Assembly (NCBI GenBank): GCA_022559845.1
Contig: CM040126.1
Span: 50,958,458 to 51,022,457 of the forward strand
DNA length: 64,000 bases
Direction of reading: 5' to 3'
DNA from: Amorphophallus konjac
Taxonomy: Eukaryota; Streptophyta; Magnoliopsida; Alismatales; Araceae
Each line of letters begins with the position of its first letter. The stretch's first letter is position 1. The notes beneath the pieces are model-generated. The model was not told the DNA's origin. It saw only the letters and a program-made list of their open reading frames with translations, and made no database searches. This document shows positions 23,096-34,777 of this stretch, one piece after another. The position numbers were made by a program, and so were the translations under genes.

Positions 23096-23341
23096 AAAAT
23101 CCTATTTTCCAAAAAATATGAGAAAAATAGATAAATACATTTGCTCGATCCTCGGAACACGTCGGTCGCACTGGTACTGTCCCAGAGTAGGAGAACGCAA
23201 CGGTTTACCCGATACAGGGTTCCGTAGGTCCTGTCAGGGAAAATACGTGTAAACTACAAAACACGTTCCGGGACCTCCAAAAATGATCCAAAACGCACGG
23301 ATCCAGATCCAAAAAGTATCTAAAAAACTCAGGGCATTACA

Positions 23342-24192
23342 CTAGGACTCTTCCCACCGCTATTATCTTGAGATTTATGCATTAAATCCCCAAAATTCGG
23401 TGTTTATCTCGGATCTATCTCTAGAAATTTCCTGCTCATATTTAAAGCACCCAAGTTCGCAGGTCACGAAGGGGGGCTCTTTCTCTGTTCGGGGCGAAGC
23501 CATGCTGCCACGCCGACTCACAACTTCGACCCTGGCTTGAAGAGGGAAGTATTGGCTTTATATTCCATGCTCAAGGGCTTGATTTCATTGTCTCTACTCT
23601 TAGTTCTCGTCCTCCCAAATCTCAGTTTTATCACTATTTTCTACACTTTCTCTATCTGCACTTTTCTCCATATTACATGCACGTTTCCCGCAATTATACT
23701 GCGTGATTTTCTCATATCTTTGCTTCATTCTCATCACAACACACATACCTATTATTTCCACCCTTCCAAAGGGGTTAAAAACCTCCCCCCGGTGAGTTTA
23801 CTTTCAATTCTACCCTTATTTTATCACTGTAGGATTGATACTACACATGCATGTTTCTAATGGGTTTTTACCTTTGTGTTTTGATCTTTGTTTTGCAGGA
23901 GAGTATGATATGAACATGAGGCCCTCTTCCTCTAGCCGGCTGGAAGGAGAGGAGTTTGAATCCACGACGTTCCCTGCATCCCCATATCAAGCGCGATCAA
24001 GTCTTTATCTTTCCAAGGTACACGGCGCCGTTTCTTACATCTCTTCATCCTTTCGGCATTGTCGGAACCTTGGTGGCGATCACGGTATGTCTTTCTCATC
24101 TTTCATCCTCATTTTCTTTGTTCATATTGTTACATGTTCATGCATACACATTAGTTTAAAGGGGGCGGGGTAGAACTATTTAACAACCTACA
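23342..24192 (+). mobile_element. 5' LTR of element F, 3' part
   Basis: The end is placed at CCTACA (24,192), seven bases before a primer site. The LTR start is lost to the B insertion. Pyrimidine-rich, with no ORF. TGGCGATCACGGT at about 24,071 copies the start of the primer site but lacks the rest. Confidence 0.6.
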
Positions 24193-24198
24193 ATTTTT

Positions 24199-24216
24199 TG
24201 GCGATCACAGTGGGAC
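24199..24216 (+). promoter_or_regulatory. Primer binding site of element F
   Basis: TGGCGATCACAGTGGGAC, matching the primer site of element G (TGGCGATCACGGTGGGACC, minus, 59,857-59,875) except for one base. Tat-type elements use a TGG-starting site of this kind; I cannot assign the tRNA with certainty. Confidence 0.75.
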
Positions 24217-25704
24217 GACTAGTGCCCATCACGTTTGTTTTCATGCTCTTTTGTAAGTTGGGTGTGGGTTTGTGCATGTTTAAATAGCTTTTCCTTCATT
24301 TTCTCACTGTTCTAGGCATTTTCGGGGCTGTCCGAGCCTTGCGGTCGTCCACAGGACCGCTAGGCACCCCAAGCGTTCATCACAGGACCGCCAGTGCCTT
24401 TTGGTAGCCAAACGGTCGTTTGGTAGACCACATGGGACAAGTAACGGTCATTTGGTAGACCACTTGTGGATTCTGGCAGTTCTGCGCGCGTGCTCACAGG
24501 TCCATGTTCGTTGATGCATAACTTTCGTTCCCTGGGTCTGATTGTGCTGATTTGTGTTCCATTGGATATCCCTTTGTATTGTCTTTCCATCCATATACTA
24601 TTTACAGTATTTGGGTCACATTTGCGTTGTCTAATATTATCATCATTTTTTAGTTTTCTACATAAAGTCTGCAGGCAGGCACAGGGACAAGTTCACAGGT
24701 ACGTCTTTGCTCAGTGATTTGATTGACCTCCCGGGGTCAGATTGCTCTATTCTTGGGCCCATTCTGTAGCCCTTTGTATTGTCTTTCCATCCATATCTTA
24801 TTTGCATTATTTGGGTCACGTTTGCATAGTCAAATCTTGTCTCCATTTTTACATTTTGTGCATAAAATATGCATGCAGGTTCAGGGGCAGATTCACAGGT
24901 ACGTTTTGCATTGGTGATTTCTTTGCCTTCTGGGCTCCGATTATGTTGTTTCCATGTCCTGCCTTGTTGTCTTTCGTATTGTCTTTGTTTTCATATATTG
25001 TCTGCACTCATATCATTGTGTTTGCATAATTAAATCTTGCCCTCATTTTCACTTTTATGCTAGATTTTTGCATGCACTCCGGTGCATATAGGGCCATCCA
25101 TTGCATATCATAGTTGCATTCCCCCTTGGTAAGTGATCCTCTCACCTTCATATTCCTTGGGGTCGACTAGGTGATCTTATCAGGACCTCCATAAGTCCCC
25201 GCGAGCCGTGGATTCTTACACGGACGCCGGGCCGGTTGTATCTTTCCACCCCTTAGTCTTCCATTTACATACGCGTGAGAGAATTAACCTTAGTCAACCC
25301 AAAGTTTGGATCTTATTCTCATAGGATTCCTATATTGAGGGAATTATGTTTAACTCAAATTATTAAAAGGTCTATTAAAACTTAAAAAAAAATTCCCATC
25401 ATATCAACTTGTTTGACTTGGGTGAAAACTCTCGCATTGCATTGTTTGTGTTGTTTGGGCTTGTCCAAGCCCATTAGTGGTGTTTGTGTTGCATTTCCTC
25501 TATCATCATATGTTTTGTTGTTGATAGGCCCACTTAGGTCTGTCCATTTTGTGTGTCCATTGTCTAGTCCATTATCCTAAGTCTATTTTCTCCTTGGTCT
25601 TTGGCATTAGTGGGTCAGTCCCCCCTTATTTTCAAGCCCATTAAGCCGTTTGCTTCCCACTTGTATTCTCTTGATATCCTTGTATTAAGTCTCCATTTGC
25701 CCTC
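24217..25704 (+). other. Leader of element F
   Basis: Non-coding. It contains small hairpins at 24,341-24,360 (GCGGTC/GACCGC) and 24,408-24,423 (CCAAAC/GTTTGG), the 200-bp repeat at 24,480-25,080, and then unremarkable sequence to the gag start. The apparent ORFs are short and resemble nothing known. Confidence 0.6.
24480..25080 (+). repeat. 200-bp tandem repeat, about 3 units
   Basis: CTTTGTATTGTCTTTCCATC-type blocks occur at 24,572 and 24,772, with a third diverged copy at 24,972, an exact 200-bp step. Each unit also repeats TTTGGGTCAC, TGCAGGCA/TGCAGGTT and TTCACAGGTACG. Confidence 0.85.
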
Positions 25705-27723
25705 ATGGAGCATCATTCCAACCCCTTGTATCATTCTTTTTTCCAATCTTCTTCCTATTCCCGCGTGGAATCCTCTTCCCACGCGGGCCCATCTTCCCGT
25801 GGTCCTTCTGATCCATCCGAGGAACATGCTAATCTCATGGCCCATCTATCATGCCTTGTTCGCCAAATGGAGCCGGCCCAGGCCCAATGTCTAATTACAT
25901 CTCATCTTCATGGGCCTCCTTCTCTTAATGGGCCTTCTTTTCTCATTAATGGGCCTCACATCTTAACGGACCCCATTCTCCTAATGGGCCTTCCTACTTT
26001 AATGGGCCTCCATTTTCTACCCATGTTGCTGCTGGCCCATTCAGCCCATATGCCAACGTTTCCTCTAGGCCCACATATCCTTCATTCCCGGAATGGGCCC
26101 TTCTTCTTCTCAGCCCGGATCCTCTTATCCGGCCCATTACCATCATCCTGGTCTGAGTTCACAACCTATTGCTCAAGTTGGCCCATATTCTTCTCGATCT
26201 CTCCCTATCCAGGAGGTGATTGCTCAAACCCAGTGTCAACTTGATGAACTCCAACGCTGAATTGATCCTAAGTCCTCCTTAAGTGTTCCATTCACATTTC
26301 AAGATCTTCGACTTCTGTCTCCTTCTCAAATCCCCGCGTATCGCCGTTATGGTGGAGTCAGTGACCCGTATGTGCACTTAAAGGAGTTTGTTTATGAGTC
26401 AGCCTAATTTTGACATGACCAATGCTTGATGGATTATCTATTTGATCTGTCTTTGGAAGGCCCGGCTCGGGATTGGTTCTTCTCATTACCGCGAGAGCAG
26501 ATTGTGAATTTTCATGTGGTGCAAGACAAGTTCATTCAGCAATATCAGGACCAGGTTGGGCCAAAGTATTCTATGGTGGATTTGGCCCATGAGAAGATGA
26601 AGCATGAAGAAGAGTTCTCCACCTTTGCCGATCACTGGTGTTGCCTCGCCACACAAGTCCCGGGGCACATTCCGGAGCAAGAGCTGATCAAGATGCTGAT
26701 TTCCAATGCAACGCCCGAGTACCGCTTCAACTTAGCCCTCAACGACATTACCTCCTGGCAACAATTATATAGCTGAGCCCGCTTTGTTCGTCAACAACTT
26801 CAAGGTTCCTTGACCCCGAGTCTCCACCATCCCCATCCACTTACACCTCGCCCTCCACAAGCCAACCCTATGCTCCCATGAGTCACCCTTCCGCCACATA
26901 TCCCTCCATGAGTCAACCTCCCGCTTCTACATATCCGTACACTCCCGCATACCAACCCTCCATGAGTCAACCTCCCATCTCCTTATACCCACACCCGTCT
27001 CCTTCTCCTCCGGTCAAGGGAACACCACATCCCGAGCAGGTGGATGCCGTCTATATACCCCCTCATCCTGCTCCACATATGCCTTCACCAAATCCCTCCG
27101 CCACCGGCCAAGCACTATTGCCTACGCAACCTTCACTTCCGCGATCTCCACAACCGTCTCCACCACTTCATACCCCTTGACATCCACGTCGCCCGAAGCA
27201 AGCTCCTCACCCTCCATTGCCGGAGTGCCTTACCGATATTTTTAGGGCTTTGATGGCCACTCACGGGTTGCCGCTCCCTCCGGTTGTGCCTTGTCGACCT
27301 GCGGTCGGGAATATGCTTCAGTTCTGTGATTTCCATCGCCAGCAGGGGCATTTGGTGGAAGATTGCCCCGAGTTCCAGGAGTTTGTTTATGACTTGGAAG
27401 CCAAGAAAAGGATTGATTGGGCCACTATTCATGAGGTCATTCTACATCTTCACAACAAGCAGCAGCAACAAGAAGCGCCACCTAAGCAGTCGTCCCCATT
27501 TCAAGGCCAGGGGCACCCCTGTGATCCCTCGTCTAGTGTTGCAGCCGCTCCGACGCCTACCCCGTTACCTTCACCATCTCCTACCTCATCTCCATCGTCG
27601 CCACCTACCCAAGCCTCTGCTCAGGCCAGTGCCTCCCTTTCTTCTCCCGCCGCCACTTCCACTACTTCTATCCCTAACGCCGCTCGACGTGTTGTGTCGA
27701 CACGTGGACGGTGGGCACCATAA
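25705..27723 (+). pseudogene. Broken gag of element F
   Basis: Homologous, in order, to gag of element G. The N-terminal region runs from a Met at 25,705 and contains many AATGGGCCT microrepeats. A capsid part in another frame includes MDYLFDLSLEGPARDWFFSL and KMKHEEEFSTFADHW (26,426-26,776). A Pro/Ser-rich linker follows, then LPECLTDIFRALMA and the knuckle FCDFHRQQGHLVEDC (C-X2-H-X4-H-X4-C) in the first frame again (27,217-27,723). There are stops near 26,260 and 26,404 and frameshifts on both sides of the capsid part. Non-functional. Confidence 0.85.
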
Positions 27724-27727
27724 CCTC

Positions 27728-28700
27728 TGTCAAGTCCTGAGATTATGCAGCGGAAACAATCAGGAATGTAAACAGTCGACTAGTACGCCTCGAGCAAGCA
27801 ATATAATCAGAGCGCAAGACAATCACATAAGAGTAATTGCACAATATAATTCACTAAAACCTTTTATTTTATTCCTTCATAATATAATCTTTCGACTCTC
27901 TTGACCAAACTCAAGAAAATAAAAATTACATTACGACTCGACTAGACATTTAATAACTAAGGCTTCTCTCGAGTCGTTTGTCCTTTAATCACTCCCGGAT
28001 CCATCACTTGAGTAATCTGAATCCGACTCATCCGTACTTCCAGAAAAAAATGGAAAGTAGGGTAATGAGCACACTTGCCCAGTAGGTATCTTCGTATCAA
28101 CATGAAGGTAAATTTAAATGATTAGCATTTTAGCTCTAAAGAATAAGATAAATCATGCAATTATGATGACACATGCGAATAAAGCCAAAGTAACAACATA
28201 TGACCAAACTTGAGATACAAGAATAAGATTTGATATATATCAAGAATGTAGATTTGGCCTTTTCAAGAATGTAGCAAGAATGTACTTTTCATAACCACGA
28301 GGGCTATGCACTAGAAAGTCATGTAACAAGCAAGAATGTACTCTTCACTTAGTAGCAAGTACTTCATGAATTTATGTGGATTCCCGTGGATATTTCACTT
28401 ATTTATAGAGAAAGTACTCCCAGCGCAATGCAACGTCAGTAGCATCATATCCCATGATTTACAGTATGTTTCCGAGAATCAGCCGAGGGGACTAGCATAG
28501 AGCCCTTGAACACAATCAGTGCTCGAACTGCATCTTCAAGTATAAATCAAGCTACTTCCACGTTTATAGTAATAATGTGGCAAAAAAATGCACAAGTTCA
28601 ACAATAATTCCATGATAAGGTAACCAAAAATTAAGAATGCTTCAACTAAGAATAAGAGATTTCAAAGAATGAATTAATTACTAGGTTATGCTAGAAAAAG
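27728..28700. mobile_element. Unassigned LTR-like segment
   Basis: AT-rich, non-coding DNA between the end of F's gag and the middle of C's pol. It begins TGTCAAGTCCTGAG and contains GATTATGCAGCGGAAAC, which resembles the terminal part of some chromovirus LTRs read on the minus strand. It has no primer site or polypurine tract at either end, and the right boundary (about 28,700) is only where C's reading frame becomes recognisable. It could be a solo LTR or a deletion joint. Confidence 0.35.
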
Positions 28701-30915
28701 TCGACAGCATAACGGTACTTCGTCGTTTCATCCGCGGATTTAGCTCCGTCACTGCCCCGATCACGGACTGTATTCGGAAGGGCATGTTTGTATGGACGAA
28801 GGCCGCAGCTGCTGCCTTCAAGGACATCAAGGAGCGCATGACCCAGACACCGATACTTCGATTGCCAGATTTCTCGAAGGTGTTTGAGGTCTCTTGTGAT
28901 GCATCGGGTGTTGGGATAAGAGGAGTGTTGAGCCAGGAGGCCCACCCGGTCGCATATTTCAGTGAAAAGCTGAATGACGCGAAACTGCGATACTCCACTT
29001 ATGATAAGGAATTCTACGCAGTTGTTCAGGCTCTTAGGCATTGGAGGCACTATCTATTACATCAGGAGTTTATCTTATACTCCGATCATGAGGCTTTGAG
29101 GTACCTCCAGTCCCAAAAAAAGCTTAATGCGCGTCACAGTCGATGGGTTGAGTATCTCCAGCAGTACACATTTGTGCTTAAACGTAAGGCTGGAGTGGAG
29201 AACAAGGTGGCCGATGCCTTAAGTCGGCGTGCTTGTCTGCTGACCACCATGAGTGCCGAGGTCATAGGGTTAGAGAAGATGAGAGAGGCCTATGTTGACT
29301 GTCCTAACTTTGGTCAGATTTATACCACTCTCCAAGCCGGACCCTCAAGAGATCATGATGACTATGTGCTCTAGGAGGGTTACCTCTTTCGAGGAGGCAT
29401 GCTTTGTGTTCCCTGAACTTCGGTTCGAGACTTCTTAGTCTGGGAACTACATGCGGGAGGTCTAGCCAGCCACTTTGGTCGGAACAAGACTATTGAGGCT
29501 GTTGAGCATAGATTTTATTGGCCGAGCTTGAAGCGTGATGTTGCTCATATTGTGGCCCAGTGCCGTACATGTGCTACGGCCAAAATGAAGAAGCAAAGCT
29601 CGGGCCTTTATACGCCTCTTCTCGTGCCTGATGTCTCGTGGCATGATGTTAGCATGGATTTTGTCTTGGGATTTCACGTACCTCTAGGAAGCATGATTCG
29701 GTCTATGTGGTGGTTGACCGATTCTCGAAGATGGCCCTTTTCATTCCCTGCTCGAAGACTTCGGATGCTTCGAGGGTAGCCCGCCTTTTTCTTACTCATG
29801 TGGTGTGTAAGTTCGGGTTGCCTCGTACCATAGTGTCTGACCGCGATGTTAGATTCACCAGTTATTTTTGGAAGACACTATGGCATATGTTGGGTACTCA
29901 CCTCAAGTTTTCCACTGCATATCATCCCCAGACAGATGGTCAGACCGAGGTGGTCAATAGGAGTCTGGGTGACCTTTTGAGCTGTCTTGTCAGGGACCGT
30001 GTAGGGGACTGGGATCTCATATTACCACTGGCAGAATTTGCATACAACGATTCGGTTAACAGGTCTACCGGCATGAGTCCATTTGAGATTGTCACAGGTC
30101 GTAGGCCTAGGAAACCAGTGGATCTTGTTCCCATGCCCATTGATGCACGAGCATCTGAGTCTACTGAGTCTTTTGCTAGGCATGTTAGGAGGTTGCATGA
30201 CGACATCCGTCGTCACATTGAGGCCAGCAATGCACGGTATAAGGAGTTAGCCGATGCCCATCGACACCACCGTGAGTTCCAAGAGGGTGAATATGTCATG
30301 ATCAGGGTAAGACCTGAACGGTTTCCCTCTGGAACCGTAAAGAAATTGCAAGCTCGCGGAGCCAGTTCATTTAGAGTGTTGAAACGCGTTGGATCCAATG
30401 CGTATGTTGTGGACCTGCCCGAGGAATATGGTATAAGCTCAACTTTCAATGTGTCGGATCTAGTTGCATATAGGGACCCAACGGTGATCTCTAGTGAGCC
30501 TTTTGAGCCATCTCCTCCCATTGAGAGTGATCCCACACCTGGATGTCCACCACCGGCCCCATTTCTACATCAGCGAGAGCATATCGATCATATACTGGAT
30601 GAGCAGGTGACAGTTACCAGGAGTGGATCCTACCCGCGCTACCTAGTGCGATGGAGAGGGCGACCCGCCACCGAGGATACTTGGATCACCCGTGGAGAGT
30701 TGCAGCTGATAGATCCGGACCTACTGGAGCGCTACCAGAGCGATGCTGACCCTTACTCGATAGGGTCGAGTTTCTCCCACCCGGGGAGAATTGGTGCGGA
30801 CACCAGAGCGAACGAGAAGCACGAATCGATGAGCCGTCGGTACCGTACGCGGAGCACCACTCGGGCTACAGTGGCTTCTATCTGGCTCGGAGACAGCCAG
30901 GAGACTCCCTCTTGA
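28701..30915 (+). pseudogene. Pol of element C: RNase H, integrase and chromodomain
   Basis: It starts inside the RT thumb (RRFIRGFSSVTAPITDC). RNase H follows (EVSCDASGVGIRGVLSQ, YSTYDKEFYAVVQALRHW, LYSDHEALRYL), then the integrase H-H-C-C zinc module (HAGGLASHFGRNK ... CRTCATAK) and the catalytic DDE (VVVDRFSKMA, IVSDRDVRF, TDGQTEVVNR). The chromodomain near 30,600-30,735 (YPRYLVRWRGRPATEDTW) in this family steers integration towards marked chromatin. It is broken by TAG at 29,372, TGA at 29,414 and a one-base deletion near 29,681 that puts the catalytic core in another frame. The last 41 codons and the stop lie in the LTR. Confidence 0.93.
30776..30791 (+). promoter_or_regulatory. Polypurine tract of element C, inside the pol frame
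   Basis: CCCACCCGGGGAGAAT just before the LTR start TGGTGCGG. The same block lies next to the LTR start in element E on the minus strand (37,425-37,445), which supports this reading. It is less purine-rich than usual. Confidence 0.6.
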
Positions 30916-32490
30916 GTCTCGGTATTTATAGTATTTATTGGGACTTGTTTGTGTGTCATGTGTATTTTATTCAGTTTGTAATTCGGATTGTAACAGGGGT
31001 TTATTTGCAATTTGGGACCACCCGGGTCACGCGGGCCCCCTACCCCTTCTCCCATTGATTAACCTCACCTCTAGGGCCCATGTGGGGTCAGTCAACCTTC
31101 CATTGTGGGCTTCTAGAAGAGTTGGACCAAGGGGGGGACAATGGGTATTCAAAGTCCAAAGTGGAACCTTCAAAGTTAAGGGGGCGCCCCATTCTATTAT
31201 AGTTTAATAGGATTTGAATTTTTATTTTATTTGATTCCAAATCACATGGGAGAATAAAAATGTGGACTCCCTCTTTTACCCTCCCCAACCCTAGATCTAG
31301 GGTTAATTAGTGTCTTTTGTCATCTCACATAAATACCTTGTATTTCTATTTGAGTAGAATTAATGCATAAGAAAATCAGAATTTTGTTGGAGCTCCAAGC
31401 AAGGGCCGCCCCTCTCTCTCTCTCCTCTCTTCTTCTTGCAGCTGGGAAGGCTGTGTTCTGAGGTGGGAAGCCTCATCTATCTGGTGTGGAGTTCGTCGTT
31501 GCCGCCACCGCCGCCATCGAGCCGCCGTTGCACCGCCATCGCCTCCGTCGGTATTCTGCCAATCAGGTGATAGTAGGCCATTCTCGGATTTTTAACTCTT
31601 AGCCACGAGTTCATCTGGAGCCCAAACTTTCAGGGTGAGTTCTAGGGGTCTTCACCACATCCCAGAAAATTTGGTTGGGGTTCTAGCTTCCATTTTGCAA
31701 TTTTCCATTTTCGTTCTTCCTTTCCATCCAGATCTGCCAGCTTTCAGTCCAGATTCACAATAGCTCTGAGTTTCCCCTCTTCGGATCTCTTCTTGATTTT
31801 TTCTTGAGCCCCCAATTTTACTGGAGGTTCTGTCCAACACCCCTTCCATTCAAGAATTTTCGTAGAATTTCTAAAGGCCTCCACCTATTTTCTAAAATTC
31901 ACTTTCAGATCTCCACTCAGTTCTGTCTGCCTCTGTCCAGATCCGACCACCCACCAGTATAAAATACCTTTCCCCATCCAAACCTCTACCAAATCGGTCA
32001 TACAAAATATTTCCGTTTTCCTCTCTCTCCCCTCTACAACGTTCATGAAGAGCTCGAGGTCTGAATCAGAGGTCTACCCCGTGGTCAATGCCAACTCGTA
32101 GGAAACTTCAGTTTTGCCTGGCCAGATCTGAAACTGAGATTAGTTCGGTTCTAAAATTCCCCATCAGAAGCACGATCCCAACGAAGATTTTGGAGTTATA
32201 GTGGGTCGAAGTACTTCGAAAGAGCTTTCCAACGGTACCTCTTGTGTGTCGATCCAACATCGGAATTGACCGCAGTGGCAGATCTCGCTGGATCGCGCGC
32301 TGTAAAATAAAGGTTGCAGATCTGTGGGCAGCAACTCCAAGACTTGGAGATCGGAGCCGATCGGCCTCCAACCGGTGTTCCAGCCCGGCCGCCGTCCAGG
32401 GAAGCGCACCACCAGAGGTCACCATTACAGTGGGACCCACTCCATCGGGTCCAGAGGATAGGGCAGCGCGTGGGCCCTATGAACCCTTAG
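30792..32490 (+). mobile_element. 3' LTR of element C, part 1
   Basis: Starts TGGTGCGGACACC; D in reverse complement starts TGGTGCATACACC. It encodes the last 41 codons of pol, then a non-coding U3. A TATA-like CATAAATA is at about 31,329, and a CT-rich and GCC-rich leader is at 31,410-31,560. It is interrupted at the CTTAG target site (32,486-32,490). Confidence 0.88.
32486..32490. repeat. Target-site duplication of D, left copy
   Basis: CTTAG, matching 34,773-34,777. Confidence 0.88.
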
Positions 32491-34772
32491 TGATGCGGGA
32501 TGGACACGGGAGACAACACTATTAGGTGCCACCCTCGGACTCTAGATGAAGACGCGACCAGCAGCACACAACAGGGAGACACTAAGCCCGACACTACAAG
32601 CTCCTAGTGGCAAAACGTCGCTAACAGAAGTGGAAGCTCACTCGTCGTCCCAAGCGAGGGAAAGCGCGGACCGTGCGCGGTTAAGGAACCGGCGGAGGTC
32701 AAGGGTAGTGCGACTCAACTTCCGGACTCGGATCGAGTCGCGGGACGGGTCACTCTCACTCTCACAGCGGTGACATGGACACACGGGCTAGTACCTACGC
32801 TCTCGGCAGCGGCAAAAGACCGTATACTAGCTAAGCAAATGAACGCCAAGAGGTTCGAACCATTACCTCCACGCACCCGGCGTGGCGAAGATAACCCCGG
32901 CCGAATTACGGACTCCCGGTTAAACAATATCACAGCAATACAAAGATTTGACCCACTCCACGCAGGGAGGTAAAAGGTCACATGTGGAGCCCGGGAATCA
33001 CACAACTCGGGTTGACGGGCAGCATCTTGATGTCGCCCGGCGGTGCCGAACTCCGCATTTTCGTGCTTTCCGAACGGCGGGTTCTGCGGGCCCGCGGGCC
33101 CCACGGATGGCGCTGTCCTCCGGATCTACGGGGGTGGAACCCACTATGATGGGGACCCCTGGTGGCGCGCCTCCACGGACGGCGGTCGGCCGGAAACACC
33201 TATCGGGGGTCGATCGGTCCCGATTCCCAAGCTTTGTAGTTGCTGCCCACGGATTTTTAGTTGCTGTTTTCAGGCGCGTGCTCCGGCGAAAACGGCCGCT
33301 ACGATCAATCCCGACGTCGGATCGGGACGCATGAGCTATCGTTGGAAAGCTCTCTTAAAATGCTTCAATCTAGACCCAGATAGATCTGCTGGATCTGGTC
33401 GGATCAGAACTTTAATGAATTTACAAGCCCCTGTTGTACAGTAACCGCAATCTCAGATCTGCAGGGTACTTGTCTGAGAACCTCCATTGACCGCCTAGTA
33501 AACCTATGATTCAGCTCTTGAGCTCTTCTTTAAAGTTGTAGGGTATCAAACCACGGAACTGGGACTATTTTTGGAATTTGATTTAGAGGTGGTGGTGATT
33601 TAATATGATTTTTTGCGTGACTGGTGGTCGGATCTGGGAACAGGGGGATAGAACTGTAGCTGGGACTGACAATGATTTTTAGAAAATATGAGATGGACGA
33701 ACCAAAAATTGAGAAAAATTGTGGATGAAGGGGTGGATCGGTGGAACCTTCAGTAAAATTGGGAGAACTAAAATAAATCAAAAAGTGGACCTAAGACATG
33801 AAACTCAGGGCAGAGATGAATCTGGACAGAACTCTGGCAAAACCAAAATGGAAGAGTGGATGAAAATCAAAAAATATGAAACGAGATCTGAATGACAAAC
33901 CAAATTTTGTGGGATGTCCTTGACACCTCTGGAACATCCACTAAAATCTCCAGATCTATCTGAGCTCGTGGATGAGACAAAAAATGCGTGGAAGCGTCTG
34001 TGGTACCGCGCGGGCAGAACTCCGTTGATGGCGAAGGCGGTGCGGTGGCGGCTCGTGGCGGCGGCGGCGATCGTCGGAACTGATACACGAGGCATCACAC
34101 CTCAGAATGGAAGCCTTCACAGCTTCAAGGGTGAGAGGGAGGAGAGAGGAGGGGGTGCACCAGCCCTTGCTCTTGGAAATACTTTGATTCAAATGACATT
34201 AATTCATGAAAATAGGAAAATACAAGCATAAATAGGTCACCCTTCTAATCCATCCTCCACCGTTGGATCCAGGGGTTAGGGATGGATGATTAGGATGAAG
34301 TTTGATCAAAACACAATAAAAATAATAAACAAATGGGGAGGGGGGCGCACCTTGACCAAGGGGTGGGGGTAGGTGGAACCTTGTCAAGGCCAACCTTGAC
34401 AAATTAGTCTAATTGTCCCCCATGTGGACAATTGACTAGTCAAGGCTTCTAGATGTCCACCTTGGATGTTGACCAACCCCACAAGGCTGATATGGACCAA
34501 TGGGAGGGGTCCTGGGGGTCCCATGGGGCCCAGGGGTCCCATTTTACAAATAAGCCCCTCGTACACTCATAATTGCAAACCGTATAAAATGAAATAAACA
34601 CATTACACATAAATAAAAATCCCCAAAAAATATGATAAATGCTATGACTCGGTGGGGAACCTCCAGACTGTCTCCGAGCCATAGGGATGCTGAGGTGGCT
34701 CGAGTCGTGCTCCTCGTGCGGTACCGGTGGCTCGCTGGCTCGTGTTTCGCATGCGCTCGGGTGTATGCACCA
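32491..34772 (-). mobile_element. Element D: solo LTR (2,282 bp) inserted in LTR C
   Basis: On the plus strand it runs TGATGCGGG...GTATGCACCA (TG/CA ends) with the 5-bp duplication CTTAG on both sides and no internal region, the signature of LTR-LTR recombination. It is the same LTR family as C, in inverted orientation. Read on the minus strand it keeps the Pol-tail coding block RYRTRSTTRAT and WLGDS (about 34,650-34,740). Confidence 0.93.
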
Positions 34773-34777
34773 CTTAG
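34773..34777. repeat. Target-site duplication of D, right copy
   Basis: CTTAG, matching 32,486-32,490. Confidence 0.88.

Larger units (their letters stand above)
18300..23341 (-). mobile_element. Element B: decayed Ty3/gypsy element, sister of A
   Basis: Minus-strand LTR, initiator-Met primer site, gag, protease and RT, interrupted in RT by element A. Its LTR ends at 23,341 inside element F; CTAGG (23,342-23,346) would be the target duplication. Protein and leader are close to A's, so the two are the same or adjacent families. Confidence 0.87.
20752..23341 (-). mobile_element. 5' LTR of element B (2,590 bp)
   Basis: Minus strand starts TGTAATGCCC and ends GTCGTTACA. The start is the same as the LTR of K (47,625). 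It has a TATA box at 23,085-23,095 (minus) and the shared box ACTAGTGGAGGGT near 21,690. Its hairpin array differs in arm sequence from that of A. Confidence 0.93.
23342..27727 (+). mobile_element. Element F: Tat/Athila-type Ty3/gypsy element, partial LTR, leader and gag
   Basis: Plus-strand partial LTR, primer site, long leader and a broken gag homologous to that of element G. It is interrupted on the left by B and ends at 27,727, right after the gag stop, where unrelated LTR-like DNA starts. No pol is left. Confidence 0.75.

Noticed and set aside
32715..33444. Overlapping ORFs in 32.7-33.4 kb
   Set aside because: Inside solo LTR D; GC-rich LTR sequence with no conserved domain.
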